In this document: positions 7,129 to 15,731 of the stretch, piece after piece
Position numbering within the stretch: the stretch's first letter is position 1
Layout of the letters: every line of letters starts with the position of its first letter
From: Caballeronia sp. INDeC2
Lineage (GTDB): Bacteria > Pseudomonadota > Gammaproteobacteria > Burkholderiales > Burkholderiaceae
Direction of reading: 5' to 3'
Length of the DNA: 64,000 nt
NCBI RefSeq assembly: GCF_023631325.1
Contig: NZ_JALQDG010000026.1
Location: 62,001 to 126,000 of the forward strand
Made by a program: the position numbers and the translations under genes
Notes under the pieces: model-generated
What the model was told of the DNA's origin: nothing
Databases searched by the model: none
What the model saw: the letters and a program-made list of their open reading frames with translations, nothing else

Positions 7129-8604
7129 ATGACGATGTGGGTCGAGGTGACGCTGCAATCGAGTGGATCGCACGACGGGTCGACCCGCGCGCTCGCGGAG
7201 GACTTGCAGCGCATCGCCGCGTTTGCGGGCGCGACGCCCCTCTCGACGCGCTTCGCGACGCGCGAGATTCCCCTAAAAGCGCCGGGGTGGCGGCTATCGG
7301 TCGAGACGCTGGAAGGCGCGCAAACGCTGTGCGCCGTTCGGATCGAAGGCGCGCCGTTGCCCGGCTTCATGCGCTATCGGACGTTCGCGCGGCCGGCGGG
7401 CGAGGATCTGGCGGCGTCGCTGATCGAATTCGCGGAGGCCGATGATGCGTTGCGCGAACCGCTCGCGAAGGCGTCTCAGCATGCGGAACCCGACACCGAT
7501 GCGACGCCCGAGCGCGAGGTCGAGCGCATCGAATGGCGCATCGATGCGGGCGGTGCGGACATCCTCGCGACGCTCGAAACATCCGCACAAACGCTGCCGA
7601 CGTTGCGGCTCGCGGCGCCGGCGGTGAACGGCGCGCTCGATGCGGTCTTCAGCGTCGCGGGCGAGGTCATCGACGCCGCACCGTTTTGCATCGCGCCGGA
7701 TGACGCGCACGCATCGGAAACCGGGCCGGTTCACGCGGCGAAGCTCGATCTTCCGCACAACGCGACGCGCCGCGAGGCGTTCGTCGCGATCGCGTCGTCG
7801 GTGGCCGGGCAGTGGTTCGGCAACGCGGCCGCATCGCGCACGGGTCTCGGCGACGAGCACGTTCATCAGTTGCGCGTCGCGCAGCGGCGACTCAAGACGC
7901 TGCTGAAACTCTTTCGCGATTATGTCGACGATGCCTGGAACACCCGCATCGCGCCGGACCTGAAATGGTTCGGCGACCTGCTCGGCGCTGCGCGCGACTG
8001 GGACGTCTTCACCGACAAGACGCTGCCCGCCTACGCCGAAGCCGACGACAGCGCCGAGCGCTGGCAGACGCTGATCGCCGCCGCCGACGTGAAGCGCCGC
8101 GTCGCGCGCGACAAGGTGCGCGATGCGCTCGCGTCGAAGCGTTACGCGCGTCTCACGCTCGCGTTCGTCGAATGGCTCGCGCGCGTCGCCTCGCAGGAGG
8201 ACGCGTCGCCGATGCGCTTCGTCGCCTATGCCGAAAAGCGCATCCGCAAGGACTACCGGCGCATCGCGCGCGTGGCCGATCTCACGTCGCTCGAAGCGCA
8301 TGAGCGGCATCGCGTGCGCATTCATGCCAAGCGGCTGCGTTATGCGCTCGAATTCTTCCGCTCGGTCACGTCGCGGCGCACGCGCAAGGACACCGCCAAG
8401 CTGCTCGGCGAGTTGCAGACGGTGCTCGGCGAAGCGAACGATGCCGCCGTCGCCGCCGACCGGCTCGCGTCCATCCCGGAAGCCACCGATTACCAGCGCG
8501 GCTTCGCGCGGGCGTGGGGCGCGGCGTCGGCGAAGAAGGACGCGCAAGAGGGCGAGCGGCTGCTTCGGTCGATGCATCGTCCGCGTCTGAAGGCATCGAT
8601 ATAA
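7129..8604 (+). CDS. CYTH-like/CHAD domain protein
   Basis: A protein of 491 residues. The C-terminal half (about 205-485) is a CHAD domain: conserved HVHQLRVAQRRLKTLLKLFR near 244-263, GAARDWDVF near 287 and HRVRIHAKRLRYALEFFRS near 394-412, giving the basic His/Arg surface that binds polyphosphate. The N-terminal 200 residues resemble a CYTH triphosphate tunnel domain in arrangement, but the catalytic ExExK motif is not evident (only WVEVTL). It is therefore probably a polyphosphate-associated protein rather than an active triphosphatase. The ribosome site GGAG precedes ATG 7129. Confidence 0.85.
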   Translation: MTMWVEVTLQSSGSHDGSTRALAEDLQRIAAFAGATPLSTRFATREIPLKAPGWRLSVETLEGAQTLCAVRIEGAPLPGFMRYRTFARPAGEDLAASLIEFAEADDALREPLAKASQHAEPDTDATPEREVERIEWRIDAGGADILATLETSAQTLPTLRLAAPAVNGALDAVFSVAGEVIDAAPFCIAPDDAHASETGPVHAAKLDLPHNATRREAFVAIASSVAGQWFGNAAASRTGLGDEHVHQLRVAQRRLKTLLKLFRDYVDDAWNTRIAPDLKWFGDLLGAARDWDVFTDKTLPAYAEADDSAERWQTLIAAADVKRRVARDKVRDALASKRYARLTLAFVEWLARVASQEDASPMRFVAYAEKRIRKDYRRIARVADLTSLEAHERHRVRIHAKRLRYALEFFRSVTSRRTRKDTAKLLGELQTVLGEANDAAVAADRLASIPEATDYQRGFARAWGAASAKKDAQEGERLLRSMHRPRLKASI

Positions 8605-8647
8605 TGCTTCACGCGTTCACCGCTCCGGCATGGTCCAAAGGCGATAG

Positions 8648-9472
8648 ATGAGTAAAACAGCACCGTCGAACGTGCGCGATCCGCTCGGACTCGACGGCTC
8701 CGTGTGGCTCAGAAGCGGCACGCAGACGCTCGGCGGCGCGGCGCGCATCGCGCTTCTGGCCGCGATCCGGGACGCCGGATCGATCACCGCCGCGGCGAAG
8801 GCCGTCGGCATGAGCTACAAGGCCGCGTGGGACGCGGTCGACACGATGAACAACCTGGCCGGCGAGCCGCTCGTGACGACCGCGACCGGCGGCAGGGGCG
8901 GCGGCGGCACGGTGCTCACGCCGGCCGCGCTGCGCCTCATCGACACGTACCGCGCGATCGAACGCGAGCATCGAAAATTTCTGGAACGGGCGGGCGCGGC
9001 CATCGACGGCTTCGCCCATGACTGGCAACTGATCGGGAGACTAGGAATGAAAACAAGCGCACGCAACCAGCTGGCCGGCAAGGTCACGAAAATCACGCGC
9101 GGTGCGGTCAACGATGAAATCAAGCTGGGCTTGCCGGGCGGTCAGACGATCGTCGCGGTCGTCACGCACGAAAGCACGCAATCGCTGGGGCTGAAGGAAG
9201 GCGGCGACGCATTCGCGCTCATCAAGGCGTCGTGGGTCATGCTGATGGAAGACACGAACGCGAAGCTGTCGGCGCGCAATCAGTTGCGTGGCACGGTGGC
9301 GAGCGTGACGAAAGGCGCGGTGAACGCGGAAGTGTCGCTTTCGCTTGACGGCGGCACGACCATCACCGCGATCATCACGAACCAGAGCGCCGATACGCTC
9401 GGCCTCGCGCAAGGTCAAAAGGCCGTGGCGGTGATCAAGGCGTCGAGCGTGATCATCGGCGTGAACGACTAA
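8648..9472 (+). CDS. modE: ModE-type molybdate-responsive regulator
   Basis: A protein of 274 residues. Residues 1-120 form a winged helix-turn-helix of the ModE/LysR N-terminal type (GSITAAAKAVGMSYKAAWDA, then TGGRGGGGTVLTPAALRLID). Two tandem TOBE/Mop domains follow, each starting SARNQL (about 137-200 and 210-273), which bind molybdate or tungstate at dimer interfaces. In E. coli ModE represses modABC and activates molybdoenzyme genes. Here no mod transport gene is adjacent, so targets must lie elsewhere. A TATAAT element at 8600-8605, overlapping the preceding stop codon, may be its promoter. Confidence 0.88.
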   Translation: MSKTAPSNVRDPLGLDGSVWLRSGTQTLGGAARIALLAAIRDAGSITAAAKAVGMSYKAAWDAVDTMNNLAGEPLVTTATGGRGGGGTVLTPAALRLIDTYRAIEREHRKFLERAGAAIDGFAHDWQLIGRLGMKTSARNQLAGKVTKITRGAVNDEIKLGLPGGQTIVAVVTHESTQSLGLKEGGDAFALIKASWVMLMEDTNAKLSARNQLRGTVASVTKGAVNAEVSLSLDGGTTITAIITNQSADTLGLAQGQKAVAVIKASSVIIGVND

Positions 9473-9502
9473 GCGGCGCGCACCACGAACGCGGCGGCCG
9501 CC

Positions 9503-10189
9503 TCAGGCCGCCGTGCGTTGGTCCGGCGGCAAATCCGTGCGGCGATCCGGCGCGCGAAAAACCTTCACCTTCCAGCTCGCCCGCACATAAGGACGCTCGT
9601 GGCCCGAGAGCCCGAGCGCGATTTCCGTGATCCAGTGTTGCGTCGGCACGGGTACGCCATGCAAAGCCACGACGACCGCGGCGAGACTCGCGGCGACGGG
9701 CGCCGGCGCGAGCTTGCCGGACTCGGCCCGCCAGGCGATCCACACGAACGCGAGCGCGACCACCGCGCCGAGCGCGCACCCCGCCACCACTTCCGAGACC
9801 GAATGCGCGTCAAGCACGACGCGCGACACGCCGACCCACACGCCCAGCGCCAGACCGATCGCGACGCCGATTGCGCGCACGACGGTCCGCGTGGGCAGCA
9901 GCGCGACGAAGATCGCGACCGGCAGGACCGCCGTCGACATTAACGCATGTCCACTGATGCCGGTGAAATCGAGATGACGCACGCCGATTCCCCAGCCGAT
10001 GAACGCGATCTTGCTCAACGCGACGAGGCCGCTTGCCGCGCCGAGTAGCGCGAGCCAGGCGCCCGCATATTTCCAGCGATAGCCGAGCGCGAGCCACGCG
10101 GCGACGATGAGCGCCACCGGACCCATGACGCCGACACTGCCGAGCGCGGTCACGAAGATCCAGGCGGAAAAGGGTAAGTCGACGATCAT
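9503..10189 (-). CDS. PAP2-family membrane phosphatase
   Basis: A protein of 228 residues with six hydrophobic segments and the three phosphatidic-acid-phosphatase motifs in reduced form: KIAFIGWGIG (the Lys of motif 1), SGHALMS (motif 2) and SRVVLDAHSVSEVVAG (motif 3, with Arg and catalytic His). It should dephosphorylate a lipid phosphate, such as undecaprenyl diphosphate or phosphatidate, on the outer face of the inner membrane. The closing 50 residues are soluble and lack known motifs. It converges with modE, the two stops being about 30 bases apart. Confidence 0.85.
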   Translation of the reverse strand: MIVDLPFSAWIFVTALGSVGVMGPVALIVAAWLALGYRWKYAGAWLALLGAASGLVALSKIAFIGWGIGVRHLDFTGISGHALMSTAVLPVAIFVALLPTRTVVRAIGVAIGLALGVWVGVSRVVLDAHSVSEVVAGCALGAVVALAFVWIAWRAESGKLAPAPVAASLAAVVVALHGVPVPTQHWITEIALGLSGHERPYVRASWKVKVFRAPDRRTDLPPDQRTAA

Positions 10190-10511
10190 TGATTTGCTTG
10201 GGAATGAGGGTTGCTGCAGTGCGGCATAGCACTAGAACTGGTTCAGAGCGGATCTGACACGCCGCCGCAAATTCCCACCAGTATAACGCTTGGGAACATA
10301 CTGAATTATCCGACGTTCCTCATATTAACGTGCTCGTTACATCGCGTAACTTCTGTTTATTTTTGGCTTTTTTGTTGAATTGCTGTTAATTCATCCCGAT
10401 GTGTGGATCGGGGGGCGCGTCGCCCAGCCGGTTTTGATGTTATTGTGCATTGCACAACTGGCGCGATATCGAAGCGCCACCCGGTTACATGTTTGTGGAG
10501 GACCCAGCCCA
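10190..10511. other. Divergent intergenic region, no gene seen
   Basis: These 322 bases separate the divergent PAP2 and esterase genes. The AT-rich stretch at about 10280-10400, with poly-T and TTAAT tracts, is a likely promoter zone. An open frame reaching back to 10380 is only an upstream extension of the esterase frame and lacks a ribosome site. Confidence 0.4.
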
Positions 10512-11672
10512 ATGTCAAAGAGCCTTACCAAGCTCTGGATGCGCGGCTTGAGACGTCTGGTCGCTAGCCAAGTGGACGCAATTCGCGCACCGAAGCCGCG
10601 CGCGGCGGCCAAGCCCGCACGCGCGAAGACCGTCAAGTCGAAACTGAAGCCAGGCGCGACCGCGAAAGCGGCGGCAGCGCCCCGCGCCGGTGCGCGTCCG
10701 CCGATGCGCGAATCGCGTGTGCGTCCGCGTGCGTCGGCCTGGGCGCGCGGGAAATGGGCGCGCTCGTATCATTCGGCGCCGCCAACGGCCGGCCGCTTCG
10801 TGAATCACATGTCGTATGCGCTCTATACGCCGCCGAAGCTTGGCGCCGAGCCGATGCCGCTCGTCGTGATGCTGCACGGTTGCAAGCAGAACGCCGACGA
10901 TTTCGCGCAGGGGACGCGCGTCAATTTGCTCGCCGACCGCTATGGATTCGCGGTGCTGTATCCCGAGCAATCGAAGCACGATCACGCGCATCGCTGCTGG
11001 CGCTGGTACGACGATTCGGGTAATGGAGGCGGCGGCGAGGCGGCGTCGGTCGTATCGCTGGTGAATGCGGTCGTCGAACAGCACGAGCTGGATCCGGAGC
11101 GCGTGTATGTCGCGGGGATGTCCGCTGGCGCGGGACTCGCGGCGCTGCTTGCCGTGCGCTATCCGCATATGTTCGCGGCCGTCGGCCTGCATTCGGGCGT
11201 GGTTTTCGGCGAGGCGCGCTCGGCCATCGGCGCGATGGACGTGATGCGCCGCGGTGCGCGTAGCGATCCCGTCGCGCTGATCGACGCCGCCGTCGACGTG
11301 CGTGAGTATCCGGGCATGCCGGCGATCATCGTGCACGGTGAACTGGATTCCGTGGTGACGGCTGCGAACGCCGCACAGCTAACGAAGCAGTTTCTGCGGC
11401 TGAACGGTTTCATCGACGCGGCGGGAAACCGCCGCGCCGGCGAGGCGCGTGAGGAAACGCATCCGGACGGTGTCGTGACCGATTACATCAAGAACAGCAG
11501 ACGCGTCGTGAAGACGTCGATCGTGCGCGGCCTCGGGCACTCGTGGGCTGGCGGCGACGATACGGTCGCCTTCCATTCGTCGAAGGGGCCGGATTCAGCC
11601 GCGCTGATGTGGGAGTTCTTCAAGCATCAGCGCCGTCCGAGCGAGGCTGCGCGTGATGCGTACGTCGCGTGA
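10512..11672 (+). CDS. PHB depolymerase-family (LpqC-like) esterase
   Basis: A protein of 386 residues of the alpha/beta-hydrolase fold. The nucleophile is Ser 204 in AGMSAGAG, the oxyanion region is MLHGCKQNADDF near 120-131, the acid is in HGELDSVV near 285, and the base is the His of GLGHSWAGGD near 350. This arrangement is that of poly(3-hydroxybutyrate) depolymerases and feruloyl esterases. The first 90 residues are basic, Ala/Lys/Arg-rich and without a signal peptide, so an intracellular role, as for granule-associated depolymerases, is plausible. The start is ATG 10512 with GGAGGA upstream. Confidence 0.85.
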   Translation: MSKSLTKLWMRGLRRLVASQVDAIRAPKPRAAAKPARAKTVKSKLKPGATAKAAAAPRAGARPPMRESRVRPRASAWARGKWARSYHSAPPTAGRFVNHMSYALYTPPKLGAEPMPLVVMLHGCKQNADDFAQGTRVNLLADRYGFAVLYPEQSKHDHAHRCWRWYDDSGNGGGGEAASVVSLVNAVVEQHELDPERVYVAGMSAGAGLAALLAVRYPHMFAAVGLHSGVVFGEARSAIGAMDVMRRGARSDPVALIDAAVDVREYPGMPAIIVHGELDSVVTAANAAQLTKQFLRLNGFIDAAGNRRAGEAREETHPDGVVTDYIKNSRRVVKTSIVRGLGHSWAGGDDTVAFHSSKGPDSAALMWEFFKHQRRPSEAARDAYVA

Positions 11673-11750
11673 CGATGGCGTCTGGCGTTTCGATCGTTGC
11701 AAATTAGTCTTTAGTATCAGCGTTCTAGCGTTTAGGGCTGGCGTTTGATC

Positions 11751-11790
11751 AGGGATTACCCTATAATTTGTTTTATAGGTAGTAACCCTA
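11751..11790. promoter_or_regulatory. Long imperfect dyad before the DUF3563 gene
   Basis: AGGGATTACCCTATAA (11751-11766) is mirrored by TTTATAGGTAGTAACCCT (11772-11789), so that AGGG, TTAC and CCTATAA elements appear in inverted order around a short AT centre. It sits 20-60 bases before the DUF3563 start, where a promoter and operator are expected. No matching regulator gene is adjacent; the binding protein is unknown. Confidence 0.45.
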
Positions 11791-11810
11791 GTGTTCAAGC
11801 GAGGTTCACC

Positions 11811-11984
11811 ATGTTTCTGATCAGCCGCCTTTTCCTGTTTCTTACCAAGTCCGCGGACGAGCGCGATCGTGCGCGCGACGACGCTTATCTCGCCGAAGCC
11901 ACGGACATCTACGATCTCGAATATCGTATGAAAAAGCTGGATCAGCGTGCGACCGCTCGTCATCCGTCGTGGATGTCGAACTAA
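11811..11984 (+). CDS. DUF3563 family small protein
   Basis: A protein of 57 residues, MFLISRLFLFLTKSADERDR at the start followed by DDAYLAEATDIYDLEYRMKKLD. This is the DUF3563 pattern common in Burkholderiaceae: a short hydrophobic N-terminus, then a charged amphipathic helix. The ribosome site GAGG lies 8 bases before ATG 11811. Its function is unknown; similar short proteins (DUF1127-like) are linked to stress or host-associated growth. A terminator follows at 12028. Confidence 0.85.
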   Translation: MFLISRLFLFLTKSADERDRARDDAYLAEATDIYDLEYRMKKLDQRATARHPSWMSN

Positions 11985-12027
11985 ACGCGCAGGAAAGCTT
12001 CCGCTTCATTGCGCGATGTAGAGATTG

Positions 12028-12052
12028 AATGCCGGCTGCGCGCCGGCATTTT
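12028..12052. terminator. Rho-independent terminator after DUF3563
   Basis: A 9-bp inverted repeat AATGCCGGC (12028-12036) and GCCGGCATT (12042-12050) with a 5-base loop, followed by TT on the plus strand. It lies between the converging DUF3563 and ohr genes and can serve both. Confidence 0.7.
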
Positions 12053-12071
12053 CATTTGCACTCGCGCTTCT

Positions 12072-12491
12072 TTAGATGACTTTCACGCGCACATCCACGT
12101 TGTTGCGCGTTGCATTCGAGTACGGGCAGACCTTGTGTGCTGCGTGGACCAGCGCTTGAGCTTCCGTCGCGTCGAGGCCCGGCAGCGCGATGCGCAGTTC
12201 GATCTCGAGTTTGAAGCCGCCCGCATCGTTGGGACCGACGCCGACATCGGCTGTGACGCTCGTTTCGGCCGGAATCGTGCGTTTCTGCTGGCCGGCGACG
12301 AACTTCATCGCCGACAGGAAGCACGCCGAATAGCCGGCAGCGAACAATTGCTCCGGGTTCGTTCCCGGCACCCCCGAACCGCCCAGTTCCTTCGGCGCGC
12401 TCAATTTCACGTTCAATTGCTCGTCCGAGGAAATCGCGCGGCCATCACGCCCGCCAGTGCTCGTCGCCGTTGCCTTGTACAGAATGCTCAT
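12072..12491 (-). CDS. ohr: Organic hydroperoxide resistance protein Ohr
   Basis: A protein of 139 residues of the Ohr branch of the OsmC fold. It reduces organic and fatty-acid hydroperoxides using two cysteines, visible as Cys 57 in GYSACFLSAMKF and Cys 122 in HKVCPYSNATR. The N-terminal MSILYKATATSTGGRDGRA segment and the conserved ELGGSG and NPEQLFAAGYSAC motifs separate Ohr from OsmC. It lies directly downstream of an OhrR-type repressor on the same strand, with a promoter and palindrome between them. Confidence 0.93.
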   Translation of the reverse strand: MSILYKATATSTGGRDGRAISSDEQLNVKLSAPKELGGSGVPGTNPEQLFAAGYSACFLSAMKFVAGQQKRTIPAETSVTADVGVGPNDAGGFKLEIELRIALPGLDATEAQALVHAAHKVCPYSNATRNNVDVRVKVI

Positions 12492-12548
12492 TTTTCTCTC
12501 CGTCGGTTGTCAGGTTGGTACTCCGTTCATCACGGCATGAATATAACG

Positions 12549-12583
12549 CGCTAATGATTAGCGTACAAATTAAAATATCACAA
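12549..12583 (-). promoter_or_regulatory. ohr promoter with palindromic operator candidate
   Basis: On the minus strand TTGTGA (12583-12578) and TAATCA (12560-12555), 17 bases apart, form a plausible promoter for ohr. The perfect palindrome CGCTAAT-G-ATTAGCG (12549-12563) covers the -10. Placement fits an OhrR operator, released when the repressor's cysteine is oxidised. The exact sequence differs from the better-known TACAATT-type boxes, so the assignment is inferred from position. Confidence 0.5.
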
Positions 12584-12615
12584 TGATGCCGTTAGGGCGG
12601 CGCTATGGCCGGCGA

Positions 12616-13065
12616 TTAACGGCCCAAGTAGTCGTTGATCGACGCCCGCAGACGCGCAAGATCGCCGCGAAGGCGCAGCATCGCGTCGAGGTCAGAGCCC
12701 GACGCGCAGTAGATTTCCGGCGGAATCGCCTGGGCGGATTGCCGTAGAGCGCGGCCTACATCGGTCAGCCGGATATGAACCTGGCGCTCGTCCTCCACGC
12801 CGCGCACGCGCTCGACATAGCCTTGCGCTTCGAGGCGCTTGAGCAGCGGCGTCATCGTCGCGGAGTCGAGCGAGAGGCGCGCGGCGATCTCCTTTACAGT
12901 GAGATCGTCGGCTTCCCAGAGCACGAGCATCGTCAGGTATTGCGGATACGTCAGCCCGAGCTTTTCTAGCAGCGGCTTGTACGCTTTCGTCATCGCGAGC
13001 GATGTCGAATAGAGCGCGAAGCACAGTTGCTGATCGAGTTCGAGCGGAAAGTCGGGCGAAGTCAT
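12616..13065 (-). CDS. ohrR: OhrR-type MarR repressor
   Basis: A protein of 149 residues with the MarR winged helix-turn-helix ([28 protein letters not shown], about 62-89) and the OhrR sensor cysteine at position 15 in QQLCFALYS. Tyrosines that hydrogen-bond that cysteine are present (YSTS, YPQYLT). Oxidation by organic hydroperoxides would release it from DNA and induce ohr, 124 bases downstream. The start ATG 13065 is the family start; an upstream extension of the frame is non-coding. Confidence 0.9.
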   Translation of the reverse strand: MTSPDFPLELDQQLCFALYSTSLAMTKAYKPLLEKLGLTYPQYLTMLVLWEADDLTVKEIAARLSLDSATMTPLLKRLEAQGYVERVRGVEDERQVHIRLTDVGRALRQSAQAIPPEIYCASGSDLDAMLRLRGDLARLRASINDYLGR

Positions 13066-13169
13066 TGCGAAGGCGCGGCGAGAAAGGCCGTGGCGGCCGA
13101 TGCCGTTAGTGTACGTGCATTGCTTCGCGCACGAAGGATCGTCGCGCGCGTTCGGAACGCGGCATTCGC

Positions 13170-13991
13170 TCAGGCGTTGGGCGTGCCGGGCGCGTCGGGA
13201 ATGTCCGGCGAGTCGGACGACTGCACGCCGAAACAGCCGCGATACGTCGCGTAAAACGAGCAATACAGCGCGGTCGTGACGATGATCGACGCAGGCATGA
13301 GCACCGCGAGCGCCATTTCCTGGCCCGCGCCGAACGCCTGCATTAGCGCGGTGAGGCCGAACGACACCGCGAGCGCGATCGCGATCCACAGAACGCCGTA
13401 GTAAATGAACGCGCCGCGGTTGCGCCAGCACGACACCACGCTGAAGAAAAGCGCCTTTGCGGGCGGCACGTCGTGCCAAGCGACGAGGATTGGCGCGAAC
13501 CAGAACAGCATCGCGACCGGGATATAGCACGCCATCGCGACGAGCACCGCGAGCGGGCTGAAGCTCGCCGCGACTGTCTCCGGATCGCCGCTCGGGCCGT
13601 CGCCCATCATGATGCTGAGCAGCGTGCCGCCGTCGACGAGCGCCGACGACGCGAAGATCACCGCCATCGCGACGATATACAGCGCGCCCAGCGCGAGCAG
13701 CCGCCGCGCGACGACGCTGCCGTACGAACGGAATCCGTCGACGAGTATGGTCGGCCAGACGGGTTTGCCCGCGATCGTGTTGCGGCACGCCGCCATGAAG
13801 CCGACCGCGATGCCCGGAATGAAGAGCAACGGCAGCAGCGGGCCGACGAGCGGCACGCGCGAGATCAGCGTCATCACGAACAGGTAGGCGAAGAACACCG
13901 TGAGAAACGCAAACGGGTTGCGGCGAAACAACCAGATGCCCTGACGGAACCACACGTAGCCGGTCTTGGCGGGAACTTCGATCAGTCGCAT
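13170..13991 (-). CDS. BPSS1780-family membrane protein
   Basis: A protein of 273 residues with about six membrane helices. The N-terminus (MRLIEVPAKTGYVWFRQGIW) and the PGIAVGFMAACR and WHDVPPAKALFFSV segments match the Burkholderia family named after BPSS1780. The function is unknown. The C-terminus ends in a short acidic and Pro-rich tail. It lies 9 bases after thrB on the same strand and is probably co-transcribed with it, a pairing that recurs in Burkholderiaceae. Confidence 0.82.
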   Translation of the reverse strand: MRLIEVPAKTGYVWFRQGIWLFRRNPFAFLTVFFAYLFVMTLISRVPLVGPLLPLLFIPGIAVGFMAACRNTIAGKPVWPTILVDGFRSYGSVVARRLLALGALYIVAMAVIFASSALVDGGTLLSIMMGDGPSGDPETVAASFSPLAVLVAMACYIPVAMLFWFAPILVAWHDVPPAKALFFSVVSCWRNRGAFIYYGVLWIAIALAVSFGLTALMQAFGAGQEMALAVLMPASIIVTTALYCSFYATYRGCFGVQSSDSPDIPDAPGTPNA

Positions 13992-14000
13992 GTCGCTAGG

Positions 14001-14969
14001 TTATCGATTGTCGGGTGAAGCGGCTTTGACGCGTTCGCGCAGAATGCGTTCGAAGTGGCCGGGATCGTGCGCGTTCAGCATCTGTGCTTCGCGCGGGCGA
14101 TAGAAATCGAAAAGGCGCGAGACCCAGAAGCGCATCGCGCCGGCGCGCAGCATGTCGTTCCAGTGACGCTCCTCTGCGGGCGTGAACGGCCGCACCGTCT
14201 GATACGCGCGCAGCATTGCGTCGACGCGCGCGGGATCGAGCACGCCTGTTGCCAAGTCGATACACCAGTCGTTCACCGTCACGGCGACGTCGAAGAGCCA
14301 CTTGTCGACGCCCGCGAAGTAGAAATCGAAGAAGCCGCCCAGCCGCGCGTGGTCGCGGCCGTGAGCGAACAGCACGTTGTCGCGGAACAGATCGCAATGA
14401 CAGGGGCCCTCGGGCAGCGACGCGTAGTCTTCCGAGCCGAAGAACGCCGCCTGATGCGCGAGCTCGCTTTCGAACAGGTCGCGCTGCTCGCGGCTCAGGA
14501 AATCGACGATGGAGGGCGTCTTCTCCTGCCACCACGAAAGGCTGCGCAGATTCGGCTGATGCTGCGAAAAATCGCGACCCGCGAGATGCATGCGCGCGAG
14601 CATCTGCCCGACTTCGATGCAGTGCGCGGGCGACGGCTGAAGCTCGGGCGCACCTTCGAGCTTCGTCACGATGCTAGCGGGCTTGCCGTGCAGCATGCCG
14701 AAGAGCGAGCCGTCGCGGCGCGGCATCGGATCGGGCACGGGCACGCGGTGCGAGGCCAGATGCCGCATCAGATCCAGATAGAACGGCAGTTGCGTGGCCG
14801 TGAGGTTCTCGAAGATCGTGAGCACGTACTCGCCGTGCGTCGTCGTGAGAAAGAAATTGCTGTTCTCGATGCCCGACTGGATGCCGCGAAATTCGACGAC
14901 GTCGCCGAGATCGTAGTCTTGCAGCCAGTCGCCGAGATCGGCGTTGGTGACGGGAGTGAATACGGCCAT
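14001..14969 (-). CDS. thrB: Homoserine kinase
   Basis: A protein of 322 residues of the aminoglycoside-phosphotransferase-like fold that phosphorylates homoserine on the way to threonine. This is the second, non-GHMP form of homoserine kinase common in beta- and gammaproteobacteria. Evidence: N-terminal [39 protein letters not shown] (nucleotide loop, about 32-50), [14 protein letters not shown] near 187-200 (catalytic Asp and Asn) and [10 protein letters not shown] near 210 (metal-binding Asp). It precedes the BPSS1780 gene. Confidence 0.92.
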   Translation of the reverse strand: MAVFTPVTNADLGDWLQDYDLGDVVEFRGIQSGIENSNFFLTTTHGEYVLTIFENLTATQLPFYLDLMRHLASHRVPVPDPMPRRDGSLFGMLHGKPASIVTKLEGAPELQPSPAHCIEVGQMLARMHLAGRDFSQHQPNLRSLSWWQEKTPSIVDFLSREQRDLFESELAHQAAFFGSEDYASLPEGPCHCDLFRDNVLFAHGRDHARLGGFFDFYFAGVDKWLFDVAVTVNDWCIDLATGVLDPARVDAMLRAYQTVRPFTPAEERHWNDMLRAGAMRFWVSRLFDFYRPREAQMLNAHDPGHFERILRERVKAASPDNR

Positions 14970-15088
14970 GCAGGAAAACGTCGGTCAGGTTGGACGGCCA
15001 AGGAAGAGGCCTGTGAACGGTGGCGCCGCGCAGGGAGCCACGGTGCCGCAACCCGCCCGGAAAGAGCGGGTCCGAAAGCGATACGGGA

Positions 15089-15499
15089 TCAATAACGCAG
15101 GTTGATCGATGGCAGGCGCGTGCTCGCCTTGCCGTTGTCGCGCACTTGCGGCGATGTGTCCGCCGGCGCGCTCATCTGATAGCGCGTGCCGAAATTCGAA
15201 TGCACATCGATTTCGACGGGCTTGCCTTTGTCGCGGAATTCGGTGATTTCGGTGCCGTTGGTGCTCAGTTCGTGATAGCTCGGCGTGCGCGGCGGCGAAA
15301 TCTCGACTTTCGAGCTGACATTCGCGGGCGGACGATTGATGGATTTCAGATCGGGAAGGCCCGCGGCTTCTTCCGGCGACATGTTCTGCGTCGCCTCTCG
15401 AGGTGCCGCGTTTGCGGCTTGCGGCGCCGGCTGCGCGAATGCGCCGAAGCTTGCTGCGGCGAGGACTGCCGCGGCGGCGGCGCAAAGGTGCGGCTTCAT
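15089..15499 (-). CDS. DUF2782-like periplasmic protein
   Basis: A protein of 136 residues with a clear signal peptide (MKPHLCAAAAAVLAAASFGA, cleavage near AFAQ-PA). The C-terminal half (EITEFRDKGKPVEIDVHSNF, then GTRYQM) resembles the DUF2782 beta-strand unit found beside thrB and polA in many betaproteobacteria. It is exported and probably periplasmic; its role is unknown. It lies upstream of thrB on the same strand with about 120 bases between. Confidence 0.72.
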   Translation of the reverse strand: MKPHLCAAAAAVLAAASFGAFAQPAPQAANAAPREATQNMSPEEAAGLPDLKSINRPPANVSSKVEISPPRTPSYHELSTNGTEITEFRDKGKPVEIDVHSNFGTRYQMSAPADTSPQVRDNGKASTRLPSINLRY

Positions 15500-15731
15500 G
15501 ATGGTTCTCCAGGCGATGGCCGGATTCTAACAAAACGATTGCCGACCCAGTAATCCACGCTGGACCAACGCCTTATTTTGCGCCGGTTTCGCGAATTTTG
15601 ACGTCCGCTGCCAAAAACGTGTTGCACGGTGTGATCGCTCGCACTCACATGAAAAGGGACTTCATGGTTCGCGCATTCTTCCGTGTTAATGTCGATTCAA
15701 TACGAGGGCACTTGAAGAAACACACAAGATC

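Noticed and set aside
9492..9513. Hairpin CGGCGGCC/GGCCGCCG between modE and the PAP2 gene as terminator
   Set aside because: It overlaps the PAP2 stop codon and has no T run on either strand; it may be chance in GC-rich sequence.
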